Below are positions 39,190 to 52,668 of a DNA stretch of 64,000 bases, piece after piece. A program made the translations under genes and the position numbers. Position 1 is the first letter of the stretch; the number at the start of each line of letters is the position of its first letter. Under the pieces are notes generated by a model. That model was not told the DNA's origin, did no database searches, and worked only from the letters and a program-made list of their open reading frames with translations. The DNA lies in the NCBI GenBank assembly GCA_902627595.1, contig CACOJO010000002.1:1-64000 (forward strand), read 5' to 3'. This DNA is from an uncultured SAR86 cluster bacterium (GTDB lineage: Bacteria; Pseudomonadota; Gammaproteobacteria; Magnimaribacterales; AG-339-G14).

Positions 39190-39265
39190 TGGTGCCCCTG
39201 CCAGGAATCGAACCTGGAGCTGCCACTTAGGAGGCGGCCGTTTTATCCGATTAAACTACAAGGGC
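39190..39265 (-). tRNA. tRNA-Arg (CCT)
   Basis: The minus strand forms a 76-base cloverleaf. The acceptor stem is GCCCTTG/CAGGGGC with encoded ACCA, the anticodon stem is GCCGC/GTGGC around the loop CTCCTAA (anticodon CCT), and the T arm is CCAGGTTCGATTCCTGG. It reads the AGG arginine codon. It sits between the orphan zinc-ribbon gene and hisI. Confidence 0.95.
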
Positions 39266-39270
39266 TAAAC

Positions 39271-39723
39271 TCAAAGCTTAGTTGGATTTTCTTGTCCTTC
39301 ATAAACTTCTTCGGGATCAAATAATTTCTCTTGTTCGACAAATTTTAAATCCTTCGAGTTCTCTACAGATCTATAGAAACAGGATCTGTAGCCAACGTGA
39401 CAGCTAGCTCCAGATCCTTCGACTTCTACTTTAAAAATCATGCAATCTTGATCATCATCAACAAGAATTTCTTTGATATTTTGATATAAGCCGCTTGTTT
39501 CGCCTTTTTTCCATAACCGTTCTCTGCTTCTACTCCAGTAGTGAGCTTGCTTGCTTTCAATGGATAGTTTTAAAGCTTCTTTGTTAAGATAACCATGCAT
39601 TAAAACTAGGTTAGAGCCTTCTTCCATAGTTATGACAGGTATTAGTCCTCGCTCATCAAACTTAGGCATGAATTCACTTCCTTCTTCTACGACTTCTATA
39701 CTTATTCTCTTTCCAAAGTCCAT
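39271..39723 (-). CDS. hisI: phosphoribosyl-AMP cyclohydrolase
   Basis: Third step of histidine synthesis. The 150-residue protein contains only the HisI domain (no HisE fusion): LMHGYLNKEAL, HYWSRSRERLWKKGETSG, the metal-binding DDDQDC, and SCHVGYRSCFYR with the zinc Cys. E. coli has a fused HisIE, so this stand-alone form is the other common arrangement. A separate hisE is not in the window. It is divergent from ccmA. Confidence 0.93.
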   Translation of the reverse strand: MDFGKRISIEVVEEGSEFMPKFDERGLIPVITMEEGSNLVLMHGYLNKEALKLSIESKQAHYWSRSRERLWKKGETSGLYQNIKEILVDDDQDCMIFKVEVEGSGASCHVGYRSCFYRSVENSKDLKFVEQEKLFDPEEVYEGQENPTKL

Positions 39724-39757
39724 ATTTAATACTCGAATTTTAATTAGATATTATAGT

Positions 39758-39763
39758 TATAAT
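39758..39763 (+). promoter_or_regulatory. possible -10 of the ccm operon
   Basis: A TATAAT in the hisI-ccmA divergent gap (83 bases) would start a transcript near 39770 with a leader of about 37 bases before ccmA. The -35 region is poor. It is the best hexamer in this gap, but the evidence is motif only. Confidence 0.35.
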
Positions 39764-39806
39764 AGCCATCAAATTTAATTTATTTTAGTAATAACCGCAT
39801 ATTTAG

Positions 39807-40385
39807 ATGCTAAAAACAGCAAATTTATCATACAAGTTTGATGATAAATATATTTTTTCAAATCTGAACTTTGAAATCACTGATCAGAGTGTTTATAAGC
39901 TTGTTGGAGATAATGGGTCAGGCAAATCAACATTATTGAAGGTTCTATCAGGTATATATAAAAATTACGAAGGTGAGCTATCTTTTCTAGATAAAAACAC
40001 AGTATTTTACTCGGGCCATAAAACTGGATTAAAAAATAGCTTGTCAGCGAGAGAAAATCTTTATTTTGATATTAGACTACCTAAAATTTCTCATTCTCAG
40101 ATAAATTCTGTTCTTAATCAGCTAGATTTGAGTGATTACTCTGACATACAGTCCGTATATTTATCAGAAGGCCAAAAACGAAAAATAAACATTGCAAGTT
40201 TTATTCTTTCATCTGCAAGTTTATATCTTCTTGATGAGCCTTTTAATAATTTAGATAAAAAAACTTCTCTTCTTTTAGAAGAGGTTTTTAATATAAAAAT
40301 TAACAAAGGATCTAAAATTATTTTTTCTTCTCATGATAGATCAGATGATGAGTTTTCTTTAATTGATATGAATCTCTTTAGCTGA
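39807..40385 (+). CDS. ccmA: cytochrome c maturation ABC transporter ATP-binding protein CcmA
   Basis: ATPase of the CcmAB(CD) complex that releases holo-CcmE during System I cytochrome c maturation. The 192-residue protein has Walker A GDNGSGKST (34-42), signature YLSEGQKRK (about 118-126) and Walker B LYLLDEP (139-145). It is a little shorter than usual (about 205). It begins an eight- to nine-gene overlapping operon; its stop overlaps the ccmB start by one base. Confidence 0.94.
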   Translation: MLKTANLSYKFDDKYIFSNLNFEITDQSVYKLVGDNGSGKSTLLKVLSGIYKNYEGELSFLDKNTVFYSGHKTGLKNSLSARENLYFDIRLPKISHSQINSVLNQLDLSDYSDIQSVYLSEGQKRKINIASFILSSASLYLLDEPFNNLDKKTSLLLEEVFNIKINKGSKIIFSSHDRSDDEFSLIDMNLFS

Positions 40386-41044
40386 TGATTTACCTCCTAA
40401 AAATATTCCAAAAAGAATTTCTTATTTATTCAAGGAAGTCTTCTTCTTTCATTAGTCCAGTGGTCTTTTTTTTAATTTCCATTTCATTATATCCAATTGG
40501 AATTTCGAACGATCCAGACATATTAAAAGATTTAGCTCCAGGTTTAATTTGGATTACTATCCTCCTGTCAACTTTGATATCTTTTCAAAATATTTTTTCT
40601 GAGGATTATGAAGATGGAAGTATTGAGGTTTTATTGGCATCTGGACAAAACATATCATTGATTGTTTTGATAAAAATTTTTGTGAATTGGATTTTTAGTT
40701 GCTTACCAATCATCATTCTTTCTGTTTTTTCTATTTTTTTACTTTATCTTCCTCAAGAAGGTTTAAGACCTTTGATTATAAGTTTGTTGATTGGAACTCC
40801 AACCATTTGTCTGTTTGGGGCATTAGCTGGAGCACTTTCTCTTGGAAAAAATAGCATTACTGGACCTGCTTTAATGTTGCCTTTGAGTTTGCCGGTTTTA
40901 ATATTAGGTACTCAAGCGATTAACTACTCATTAAATGGTATTAATTTTTTTTCAAATATTTTGTTTCTTATAGCAATACTTATTTTTTTGTTACCTATTA
41001 TTTTGTTCGCTTCTGTTGGAGCATTGAAACTCCATTTTAATTAG
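40385..41044 (+). CDS. ccmB: heme exporter membrane protein CcmB
   Basis: Membrane subunit partnering CcmA in System I maturation. The 219 residues show six hydrophobic helices and the conserved stretch DPDILKDLAPGLIWITILLS followed by DYEDGSIEVLL, which are CcmB hallmarks. Its ATG overlaps the ccmA stop (TGATG), and ccmC starts 2 bases after its stop. It is required for releasing heme-loaded CcmE and is probably not a true heme exporter. Confidence 0.95.
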   Translation: MIYLLKIFQKEFLIYSRKSSSFISPVVFFLISISLYPIGISNDPDILKDLAPGLIWITILLSTLISFQNIFSEDYEDGSIEVLLASGQNISLIVLIKIFVNWIFSCLPIIILSVFSIFLLYLPQEGLRPLIISLLIGTPTICLFGALAGALSLGKNSITGPALMLPLSLPVLILGTQAINYSLNGINFFSNILFLIAILIFLLPIILFASVGALKLHFN

Positions 41045-41046
41045 AT

Positions 41047-41796
41047 ATGTTTCAAGTACTAAAGAATTTTTATCATAAACTTGGATCCTACCCATGGTTT
41101 TATAAAATTTCTGGAAAAGTAATTCCATTTGTTGGAGTGCTTAGTATTTCCTTAATAGTTATTTCTTCTATTTGGGGTTTGTTTTTTTCTCCAACTGATG
41201 CCGTTCAAGGAGATGTTTATCGAATAATATATTTTCACGTTCCAGCCGTATCTGTATCTCAAGTTATTTATTATTCAATGTCCGTTGCAGCAGCAGTTTT
41301 TTTAATATGGCGTATGAAAATGGCAGGGGTTTATATTAAAAGCCTTGCTCCGATAGGTGCAGCTTTTACTTTTATTGGATTATTGAGCGGTGCCATTTGG
41401 GGACAGCCAACTTGGGGAACATGGTGGGTTTGGGATGCTCGTCTAACTTCTACTTTAGTGCTTTTTTTATTTTATTTAGCAATCATTGGCATGCAATCAA
41501 CTTTTGCCTCTAGAAAGTCAGCTGACACAGCAGTTTCTATTATAACTTTGGTTGGGGTTGTAAATCTTCCGATAGTAAAAAAATCAGTTGATTGGTGGAA
41601 CACTCTCCACCAACCTGCATCAATAACTATTTCCGGTGAGTCTTCTATATCCAACGAAATGTTAATTCCATTATTACTCTCTATTCTAGGAGTCTATTTG
41701 TTTGTTTTTTTTACCGGATTGCTTTCTATGAGAGCAGAAATTTCTACAAGAGAGCAAAATAAGGAATGGTTCAAAAAACTTTCAAGCAATAATTAA
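41047..41796 (+). CDS. ccmC: heme-handling protein CcmC
   Basis: Loads heme onto CcmE at the periplasmic face. The 249 residues have six membrane helices and the tryptophan-rich WWD motif WGTWWVWDARLTS (about residues 124-136). Flanking His that serve as axial ligands appear in YFHVPA and WWNTLHQPAS. It is normal in length. ccmD follows after 2 bases. Confidence 0.95.
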   Translation: MFQVLKNFYHKLGSYPWFYKISGKVIPFVGVLSISLIVISSIWGLFFSPTDAVQGDVYRIIYFHVPAVSVSQVIYYSMSVAAAVFLIWRMKMAGVYIKSLAPIGAAFTFIGLLSGAIWGQPTWGTWWVWDARLTSTLVLFLFYLAIIGMQSTFASRKSADTAVSIITLVGVVNLPIVKKSVDWWNTLHQPASITISGESSISNEMLIPLLLSILGVYLFVFFTGLLSMRAEISTREQNKEWFKKLSSNN

Positions 41797-41798
41797 TT

Positions 41799-41936
41799 AT
41801 GGATTTTGGAGAATTTAATATTCATATTTGGTCGGTTGTTTCGATAACTGGATTTATTTGCTTAGTTTTAATTTATTTACCTCTAGCAAAAATTAAAAGA
41901 AATGAGTCTAAGATAAAAAATAATGAAACAACATAG
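41799..41936 (+). CDS. ccmD: heme exporter protein CcmD
   Basis: A 45-residue single-span protein between ccmC and ccmE. It begins MDFGEFNIHIWSVVSITGF, has one hydrophobic helix (about 11-30) and a basic/polar cytoplasmic tail (KIKRNESK). This is the size, topology and position of CcmD, which holds CcmC and CcmE together and aids release of heme-CcmE. Its last 14 bases overlap the ccmE start. Sequence conservation of CcmD is weak, so the call leans on position. Confidence 0.88.
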   Translation: MDFGEFNIHIWSVVSITGFICLVLIYLPLAKIKRNESKIKNNETT

Positions 41937-42345
41937 ATTAAGGAGACTATATGGAGTCTTGTTTGTAGTTTTTTGTTCAGCGCTTGCTTTTGCTTTAGTT
42001 TATTTTGCTATTAAAGATAATGTAAATTTATTTTATTCACCTTCAGATTTATTCGAAAATCCACCTCAAGGAAAAAATGCAATCAGAGCAGGAGGTTTGG
42101 TTGAAATTGGTAGTTTAAAGAGAGCAGTCAACTCTTTGGAAGTAGAATTCATAATTACTGATTTAAAAAAATCTATTTCAGTATATTACACAGGCATTCT
42201 TCCGGACTTATTTAAAGAAAACGCTGGAGTCGTTGCTACAGGCTATTTTGATAAAAACAAAATGAGTCTTGATGCTTATCAAATTTTAGCCAAGCATGAT
42301 GAAAATTACGTTCCCAAAGAAGTTAAAAAGGCCCTTGAAAAATGA
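41923..42345 (+). CDS. ccmE: cytochrome c maturation heme chaperone CcmE
   Basis: Membrane-tethered periplasmic chaperone that carries heme covalently from CcmC to CcmF. The 140-residue protein has one N-terminal anchor (about 10-30), the RAGGLVEIGS strand of the OB fold, and the heme-binding motif AKHDENYVP with His125 and Tyr129. It overlaps both ccmD (14 bases) and ccmF (4 bases), so the genes are tightly coupled. Confidence 0.96.
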   Translation: MKQHRLRRLYGVLFVVFCSALAFALVYFAIKDNVNLFYSPSDLFENPPQGKNAIRAGGLVEIGSLKRAVNSLEVEFIITDLKKSISVYYTGILPDLFKENAGVVATGYFDKNKMSLDAYQILAKHDENYVPKEVKKALEK

Positions 42346-44201
42346 TTCCAGAAATAGGTTTATTATTTTTAGTCTTAGCTTTTACCATATCTAGTTTCTA
42401 TGTTTTTGGAAACTCTTTCACATTTTATCAAAACAACAATTTTGTAATTTCTCCCAAAATAGTCTATCTATTTTTTGTAAGCGTTCTGTTGAGTTTTTTA
42501 TGTCTTGAAATAAGTTTTTTGATGGATGACTTTAGTGTTTTATATGTGGCAAATAACTCGAATGAAAATCTTCCTAATTATTACAAATTTGCAGCGCTAT
42601 GGGGTGGTCATGAAGGCTCTATGCTTTTGTATCTTTTATTTCTTAGTTTTTGGACTTTAATCTATTACTTTAAATCCAAATCCAGCTCAGGTATATTTTT
42701 TCTATTCGTCATATTTTCTCTTTTTTCAGGTTTTGTTATTTTTACTTCAAATCCTTTCGAAAGGTTACTGCCTTTTTCGCCCGAAGGAGGTTTAGATTTA
42801 AATCCCTTACTACAGGATTTTGCTTTTACCATTCATCCGCCAACTCTTTATCTTGGCTATACTGCTTTAACACTTCCATTTGCCATTGCAATGGCACGTT
42901 GCGTAGACTCGGGTTATAAAAACTGGGCAAGCGATTTAAAAAATTGGTCGGTCATTTCTTGGTCATTTTTAACTTTGGGTATAGCACTCGGAAGTTGGTG
43001 GGCTTACTATGAACTTGGCTGGGGAGGCTGGTGGTTTTGGGATCCAGTTGAAAACTCATCTTTAATACCCTGGCTTATTGCAACGGCTTTAATTCATTCA
43101 GCAATAGCTACCTCTAAGAGGAACATTTTTTCTAAGTGGACGGTACTTTTATCTTTGGGTGCAATTTTATCCAGTTACATTGGCTTATTTTTAGTTAGGT
43201 CTGGAATTGTTACCTCAGTTCATACTTTTGCTTTAGACCCAGAAAGAGGCTTGATTCTTCTTTTTATAATCTTATTTGTTTTAATTTTTTCGTTGATTAT
43301 TTATTCTGGTTCTAAACTTACCGATGTAAGTAATTCATATGAATCTATTCTTTCTAAAGAATTTTTCTTTTTAATCAATAACGTTTTTTTAATTATTTTG
43401 GCAGTTGCTATTCTTTTTGGGACTATTTATCCAATAATCTATGAAATTTTCTCTGGAGGAAAGGATATTTCTGTAGGTAAACCTTATTTTGACTCGGTTA
43501 CCGTTCCTTTAGCGTTTTTTTTAGCTTTTTTTCAAGGATTTGGAATTCTTAGCAATTGGTCTTCAAGAACAACTAAACCTGAGACTTTATACGCCTATTT
43601 CGCAATTTTAATTTTATTGACTATCAGTTTTAGTGTGCTTTTTTTAAATGATATTTCATTATCAATTACATTAACAAACTTAATGATTTCTAGCATTTTG
43701 GCTGGTTTAATTTATTACTCTTTTTTGCAAATTAAAAATTCCAGAAACATAAATTTATCAATGGGATTTTCTCACTTTGGAATTGCAGTCATGATTTTAG
43801 GAATAGGACTTGTTTCATCATTAGAGTCTCAAAAGGAATTAATTGCTTTCAAGGAAAAAAGTTTTGAATTAGGGAATTACAACATTACATATCTCGGGGA
43901 AGAAAAGACTATCGCTCAAAACTTCTCTTCTGATGAAGTAAGTTTTAAAGTGAAAAATTTAAACAAGGAGTTTAATTTGATTGCTGAGAAAAGATATTAT
44001 CCGGTTTCAAAATCTATAATGACAGAAGCGGCAATATATCCTTCTATCAAAGAAGATCTGTACATATCTATCGGCGACCAAGTTAAAGAGGGGTGGGTTG
44101 TAAAGGCGCAATTAAAGCCTTTTGTCAGACTTATTTGGTTAGGAGCTTTGATAATGGCTTTTGGAGGATTTTTAAGTTTGTTTAGATTAAAAAGCTCATG
44201 A
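42342..44201 (+). CDS. ccmF: cytochrome c heme lyase subunit CcmF
   Basis: Large integral membrane protein that transfers heme from CcmE to apocytochrome c. The 619 residues hold over a dozen membrane helices, the WWD motif GWGGWWFWDPVENSSLIPWL (about 227-246) and the preceding WGGHEGSMLL. The length is slightly below the usual 640-660. The start overlaps ccmE and the stop overlaps ccmG, each by 4 bases. Confidence 0.96.
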   Translation: MIPEIGLLFLVLAFTISSFYVFGNSFTFYQNNNFVISPKIVYLFFVSVLLSFLCLEISFLMDDFSVLYVANNSNENLPNYYKFAALWGGHEGSMLLYLLFLSFWTLIYYFKSKSSSGIFFLFVIFSLFSGFVIFTSNPFERLLPFSPEGGLDLNPLLQDFAFTIHPPTLYLGYTALTLPFAIAMARCVDSGYKNWASDLKNWSVISWSFLTLGIALGSWWAYYELGWGGWWFWDPVENSSLIPWLIATALIHSAIATSKRNIFSKWTVLLSLGAILSSYIGLFLVRSGIVTSVHTFALDPERGLILLFIILFVLIFSLIIYSGSKLTDVSNSYESILSKEFFFLINNVFLIILAVAILFGTIYPIIYEIFSGGKDISVGKPYFDSVTVPLAFFLAFFQGFGILSNWSSRTTKPETLYAYFAILILLTISFSVLFLNDISLSITLTNLMISSILAGLIYYSFLQIKNSRNINLSMGFSHFGIAVMILGIGLVSSLESQKELIAFKEKSFELGNYNITYLGEEKTIAQNFSSDEVSFKVKNLNKEFNLIAEKRYYPVSKSIMTEAAIYPSIKEDLYISIGDQVKEGWVVKAQLKPFVRLIWLGALIMAFGGFLSLFRLKSS

Positions 44202-44707
44202 AAATCTTAAGGTACATAGGCTATTTCTCTTTATTCTTGACTTTATTTGTCTTCTCAATTTTTTTTATAAATCTTTTTGAGAAGAACGAGGTTAATTTTC
44301 TAGAAAAAAATCTCCCTACAGGAGAAATAAAAACTTTTGACGGAAATATTCTTGATATAAATTTATTAAAAAAGAATGAATTTTCTTTGTTAAATGTCTG
44401 GGCCACATGGTGTATCAATTGTAAGTTAGAACATGGTTTTTTGATGGCAAAAAAAACCGAGGGCTGGAACATTGTTGGTTTGAATTATAAAGATGATTTA
44501 GAAAAAGCTTTTAAATGGTTGGATCAATATGGAAATCCTTATTCAGTAAATCTTTATGATCAAGATGGTACATATGGCTTTAGTCTTGGAGTATCTGGAG
44601 CTCCAGAAACTTATCTTCTTAAGGAGGATAAAATTTTACAAAAACATATCGGCATCATGTCTGAAAAAGTTTGGGAAGATAAATTTTTTCCTCTAATCAA
44701 AAATTAA
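44198..44707 (+). CDS. ccmG: thiol:disulfide interchange protein CcmG/DsbE
   Basis: Membrane-anchored thioredoxin-like protein that keeps apocytochrome Cys reduced. The 169 residues have an N-terminal anchor (about 5-28), the active site WATWCINCKLEH (Cys72, Cys75) and the cis-Pro loop GVSGAPETYLL. Many CcmG proteins have WCxTC; here the pair encloses Ile-Asn. It sits between ccmF and ccmH, as in other System I operons. Confidence 0.93.
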   Translation: MKILRYIGYFSLFLTLFVFSIFFINLFEKNEVNFLEKNLPTGEIKTFDGNILDINLLKKNEFSLLNVWATWCINCKLEHGFLMAKKTEGWNIVGLNYKDDLEKAFKWLDQYGNPYSVNLYDQDGTYGFSLGVSGAPETYLLKEDKILQKHIGIMSEKVWEDKFFPLIKN

Positions 44708-44708
44708 A

Positions 44709-45077
44709 ATGTTGATATTGATACCTATCTTTTTTCTATCCTTCTCTTTGAATGCGAAGAATATCTACGAGTTTTCAGATGAAAATTTAGAAAATGATTT
44801 TATTGAGCTTTCCCGGGAAGTAAGTTGTCCTCTCTGTGCTGGATCCTCTATTGCAGAGTCTGATTCCGATATAGCAAATGATTTGAAAAATCTCATTTTT
44901 AAAGAGCTTGAAAATGGGAAGACTCCAAAAGAAATTAAAAATAATTTAATTCAGCTTTATGGAGAAGGTATTTTGTTTATGCCAGAAAACAAAATATCAA
45001 TTTTCATTTTGTATGGATTTCCCTTATTGCTAATTATTATTGGAATTTCTTTTCTTTTTAATTTTTCAAAAAAATGA
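44709..45077 (+). CDS. ccmH: cytochrome c maturation protein CcmH (short form)
   Basis: Periplasmic thioreductase that works with CcmG and delivers apocytochrome to CcmF. The 122-residue protein has a signal/anchor, the motif SCPLCAGSSIAESDSDIANDL with redox Cys40 and Cys43, the YGEGILFMP segment and a C-terminal membrane helix. This is the short CcmH (CcmL-type); the CcmI-like part is encoded separately by the next gene, which overlaps by 4 bases. Confidence 0.93.
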   Translation: MLILIPIFFLSFSLNAKNIYEFSDENLENDFIELSREVSCPLCAGSSIAESDSDIANDLKNLIFKELENGKTPKEIKNNLIQLYGEGILFMPENKISIFILYGFPLLLIIIGISFLFNFSKK

Positions 45078-45622
45078 ATATTAAAGTTATTAGTTACTTA
45101 GCAATTGTCATTTTTTCATTTTTTCTCTTTTTTCTGATACAGGGTTATGGCTCTTTAAAAAAATTTTCTTTTCAAGATGATTACTCCGCATTTCTTATTT
45201 CAGACAAAACGCTTGATTTGCAAATTGACTTTAAATACTCCAATGCATCAGAAATAATGCTTTCTGGAAAGAGATTTTTTTATGACGAAAAGTTTAAATT
45301 AGCAATTAAAACTTTTAATTTGTTAATAGATAAATACCCAGATTTGATTGACTCAAACGTACACTCTTTCCTCGCAGAGTCATATTACGAGTCTCAAGGT
45401 AAATTTAGTCTCGATGTAACCAATCACATTGAAAAAGCTTTATATTTAAACCCATCCGACACAAGAGCTCTGTCGCTAAAAGGCCTGGATTATTTCCAGC
45501 AAAATAAGTTTGAGGAAGCTCTTAAAAGCTGGTCAATAGCTCTTGAAAATTCAATAAATATAAAAGAAAAAGAATCCTTGATTGTTGCAATGAATCTTGC
45601 ATTGAAAAAGCTTAAAAATTAG
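45074..45622 (+). CDS. CcmI-like TPR protein (short)
   Basis: The 182-residue protein has one N-terminal membrane helix (about 5-25) followed by TPR-like helices (KFKLAIKTFNLLIDKYPDLID, HIEKALYLNPSDTRALSLKGLDYF). CcmI/CycH binds the C-termini of apocytochromes and is usually near 400 residues with a second N-terminal helix. This reduced form seems to keep one anchor and the TPRs. Assignment rests on the TPRs and on its position at the end of the ccm operon. Confidence 0.78.
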   Translation: MNIKVISYLAIVIFSFFLFFLIQGYGSLKKFSFQDDYSAFLISDKTLDLQIDFKYSNASEIMLSGKRFFYDEKFKLAIKTFNLLIDKYPDLIDSNVHSFLAESYYESQGKFSLDVTNHIEKALYLNPSDTRALSLKGLDYFQQNKFEEALKSWSIALENSINIKEKESLIVAMNLALKKLKN

Positions 45623-45671
45623 AAAAAATAGGGTTTTAAAGGCCTAAATCGGTTAAAATATCCCTCCAAGG

Positions 45672-48103
45672 ATGAGATTAAAAAACATCAGCCTATCTGG
45701 TTTTAAATCTTTCGTGGACCCCACGAAAATTTCCTTCCCAAGCAGCATGAGTGGAGTAGTTGGCCCTAACGGTTGTGGCAAATCTAATATCATTGATGCT
45801 GTCAGATGGGTGATGGGAGAAATATCTGCAAAAAATTTAAGAGGCGAAAATATGGCCGATGTAATTTTTAGTGGATCATCGTCAAGAGCGCCATCAAGTC
45901 GTGCGTCTGTAGAACTTTTATTTGATAATTCCTTGGGAAAATTAGGTGGAGAATATTCAAGCTATTCAGAAATTTCTGTCAAACGAGTTTTAGAAATTGA
46001 TGGGAGATCTATTTATTATTTAAACGGATCAGAATGTAGAAGAAAAGACATTACAGATATATTTCTGGGAACTGGGCTCGGGCCGAGAAGTTATGCAGTC
46101 ATTGAGCAAGAAATGGCTACTAAATTAATAAGTTCCAAACCTGAAGAACTACGAAATTACATTGAAGAGGTTGCAGGCATCTCTGTTTATCGCGAAAGAA
46201 AAAAAGAAACGGAATCAAGAATAAAGAAAACCAAAGAAAATCTTAGTCGAGTGAAAGATCTTAAAGACGAAATTGAAAGACAGCTCTTAAAACTTAAAAG
46301 GCAAGTAAAGTCAGCCGAAAGATATGAAGCATTGAAAGCCGAAGAAAAATCAAAAAAAGGCCTATTGAAAGCAATATCATGGCAAACAAGAAAAGAAAAA
46401 ATATCAAACATAGACCTTTCAATTAAAGAACTTGAAGCAAGCCTTGAAAAGGAAAGAACTCTTAAAATCTCACTTAACTCTGAAATTGATAAATCAAAAG
46501 TAACTCAATCTGAAATACAACAAAAAATAGATAAAGTTCAACAAGACTATTATTCTAGCGGCGCGGATCTTTCTAGTTCAGAACAAGAATTATCTTTATT
46601 GAAAGAGAAGAGAAATGACCTTCTTTCAGAAAAGAACCAATTGGTAGGTACTTTAAATAGTTTTTCAACTGAAAAAGAGAAATTGTCCAGAGATTTGTCC
46701 GAAGCTGAGTTGGAACTTTCAAAAAAAGAACCAGCACTTCAAGCATTAGATGAAAGCTTTTCTAAACTTGAGGGAGCAATGTCTCCAGATTTCTTAGTGG
46801 AAAAAATCTTTCTTGATGTTTCCAATCTGACAGTTTCTTTAGAAGAGACTACAAGAGATTTCTCAATCAAAACAGAGAGCGATATCAAGGAAATTCATTC
46901 TTTTGCCTTGGAGATTAAAAATAAACTAGGAAAATTAAAGGAGTCAATTAAACATCAATCTCAATATCAAGAAGAAAAGTTTAAGACTCAAAAAACCGAA
47001 CTTCTTTCTTTGAGTTCAGAAATTACATCTTTCAAAGTAAAAATAGCTGAAATTAAGAGCAAATTATCTGCAATGGAAAGCTCTAAACTTAACACTGTTA
47101 ATTTAAAAAATTCATTAGAACAAAAGCTTCTTGAGATTGAAGGCCCTATACAAAAAATTGAAGCAGAAATTAAACCTTTATTGGATTCCAGAGTAGATGT
47201 TGAGGGAAACCTCTCTAAACTTAGAGAGCAGTTTAATGATTTAAACGAAACTATAAGAGCCAACGAGAGAAAAATACACGAAACCGATCTTAGTCTTGAA
47301 GACTTAAATAGCGACATTCAAAAATACAAATTAGAAAGACAAGGATTCATTTCTGAGTCAGCAATTTTTGAAGAACAACTCAAAAACGATAATTACGAGA
47401 TTCAAAGATTGCTTGATGAAATTTCTGAAAATATGACTGAAGAGTCATTGGTAGAAGAAATTTCAAAAATTGAAAATTCAATAGAAAGAATTGGTCCGAT
47501 AAATTTAGCTGCAGCAGAAGAATACAAATTAGAAGAAGAAAGAAACTCTGAGATTGATACTCAAATGTCAGAATTGAATAGTGCTCTGGAAACTCTGCAA
47601 GGGGCAATTAAGAAAATTGATTTGGAGTCAAGGACAAAATTTAAGGATACGCTGGACAAGTTGAATGTTAAATTGGGCGAGCTTTTTCCAAAATTATTTG
47701 GCGGCGGTTTCGCAAAATTAGAATTAACAGAAAGAGATTTATTAGAATCTGGTGTGCTTTTCAAGGCAATGCCTCCAGGAAAAAAGAATGTAAACGTTTC
47801 TCAATTATCTGGTGGGGAAAAAGCCCTTTCATCCATAGCGCTAGTATTTAGTTTTTTCTCTCTTAACCCGGCACCATTTTGTATTCTTGACGAAATTGAT
47901 GCTCCACTGGATGATTTCAATACTTCAAGATTTATTAATATGGTTGAGGAAATGTCTGGAAAGGTTCAATTTATTTTTGTTACGCACAATAAAATTTCAA
48001 TGGAAAAAAGCAAACACCTTATGGGCGTTACAATGCAGGAACCAGGAGTATCAAGATTGGTTTCTGTCGATGTTGATGAAGCTCTAAAAATGGCTGCAAG
48101 TTG

Positions 48104-48104
<1 letters not shown>
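45672..48104 (+). CDS. smc: SMC-type chromosome condensation ATPase, shortened and apparently hingeless
   Basis: SMC proteins condense and segregate chromosomes with ScpA/B. Both ATPase halves are complete: Walker A GPNGCGKSN (31-39) with FKSF before it, and signature LSGGEKAL (from 712) with Walker B FCILDEIDAPLDD. The middle is coiled coil only (about 170-345 and 430-650). The roughly 150-residue hinge and much of the coil are missing: 810 residues against about 1150-1200 usually. The frame is unbroken. The following zipA and ligA match the smc-zipA-ligA order of Pseudomonas, supporting orthology. Confidence 0.9.
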
Positions 48105-51399
<3,295 letters not shown>

Positions 51400-51403
<4 letters not shown>

Positions 51404-52644
51404 TTTTTTGAACCAGTTGGTATTTCGTTAAATGGAACGTTTTTATCAACTCTTATATCTTGTGGCATTCCAAGGACTTGCTCAGCAATAATATTCTTGA
51501 GAACTTCATCAGTTCCACCTGCAATCCTTATAAGAGGCGCTCCAAGCAAGCTTCCTTGAAAAATAGCAGTTTCTTCATCTCTTGCAATGGAGGCATTATC
51601 CATTAGATCCATACCATAATTTGCAATATCTTGAAGTTTATTTGCACTAACTATCTTAGTTATAGAAGCTTCAGGACCGGGAGTACTACCTTGAGATAAG
51701 GCTGAGATGTTTCTCATTTTTGTGTACTTCAAACCGGACTGCTCACAATACCAATCTGCAAGTTTTTCTCTAACAGCACCATTTGAAATAGCAGTGTCAC
51801 CATTGAAATCTTGATCTTTAGCAAGTTCAAATATTTCTTGAAAATCAACTCCTGAGGCATCTCCAACTGCAAGTCTTTCATTCATAAGTGTAGTCAAAGA
51901 AACTTTCCAACCATCACCAACTTCACCTAGACGTTGTGAGTCAGGAATTTTTACGTCGGTAAAGTAGACTTCGTTAAAATTTGCACCTCCTGTGATTTGT
52001 TTGATAGGTCTAACTTCAATACCAGGAGATTTCATATCTAAAAAGAAGTAGGTTAAACCTTTATGCTTAGGAGCGGAAAAGTCACTCCTTGTGACGATAA
52101 TTCCATAATCACTGTAGTGTGCTCCAGAAGTCCATACTTTTTGACCATTAATAGTCCAGGTATCACCATCTAGTTCAGCTTTAGTTTTAATACCCGCTAA
52201 GTCAGAACCAGCTCCAGGCTCACTAAATAATTGACACCAAATTTCTTCACCTTTTGCCATTGGAGGAAGGTATCTTTTTTTCTGCTCTTCTGTTGCATAT
52301 AACATTAATACGGGACCGGCCATACCTTGTCCGATCTCAAAAAAACCACCTGGTACTTTGAATTTAGACTCTTCTTGTCCCCAAATTACCCTTTCCATTG
52401 GAGTAGCATCTCGTCCTCCATAATCTTTAGGCCAGTGAAGACAGGCCCAACCAGCATCGTATTTCTTTGCTTGCCAAGCTTTTGCATCTTTAAGTGCGCT
52501 TGATTCTCCAGATTCACCTTCGCCACTCATTTCAGCAGGGCGGTAAATGTCTTTAGCATGCTCTTTTTTATCTGCATTAGCAGATAGCCAAGAATTTACT
52601 TCATCTCTAAACTTTGCTTCGTCTTTAGTATCGTTAAAATCCAT
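51400..52644 (-). CDS. acyl-CoA dehydrogenase (larger partner of a pair)
   Basis: FAD-dependent alpha,beta-dehydrogenation of an acyl-CoA. The 414 residues have the ACAD signatures WCQLFSEPGAGSDLAG, VWTSGAHYSDYGI and the C-terminal IAGGTDEVLKNIIAEQVLG. The N-terminal half resembles FadE-like enzymes of sterol, bile acid or branched-acid degradation. It is transcribed 24 bases after a second, smaller ACAD gene. Such pairs in Actinobacteria and Proteobacteria can form alpha2-beta2 enzymes. The substrate is unknown. Confidence 0.9.
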
Positions 52645-52668
52645 GTTTATCCTCCGATTAATAATATT

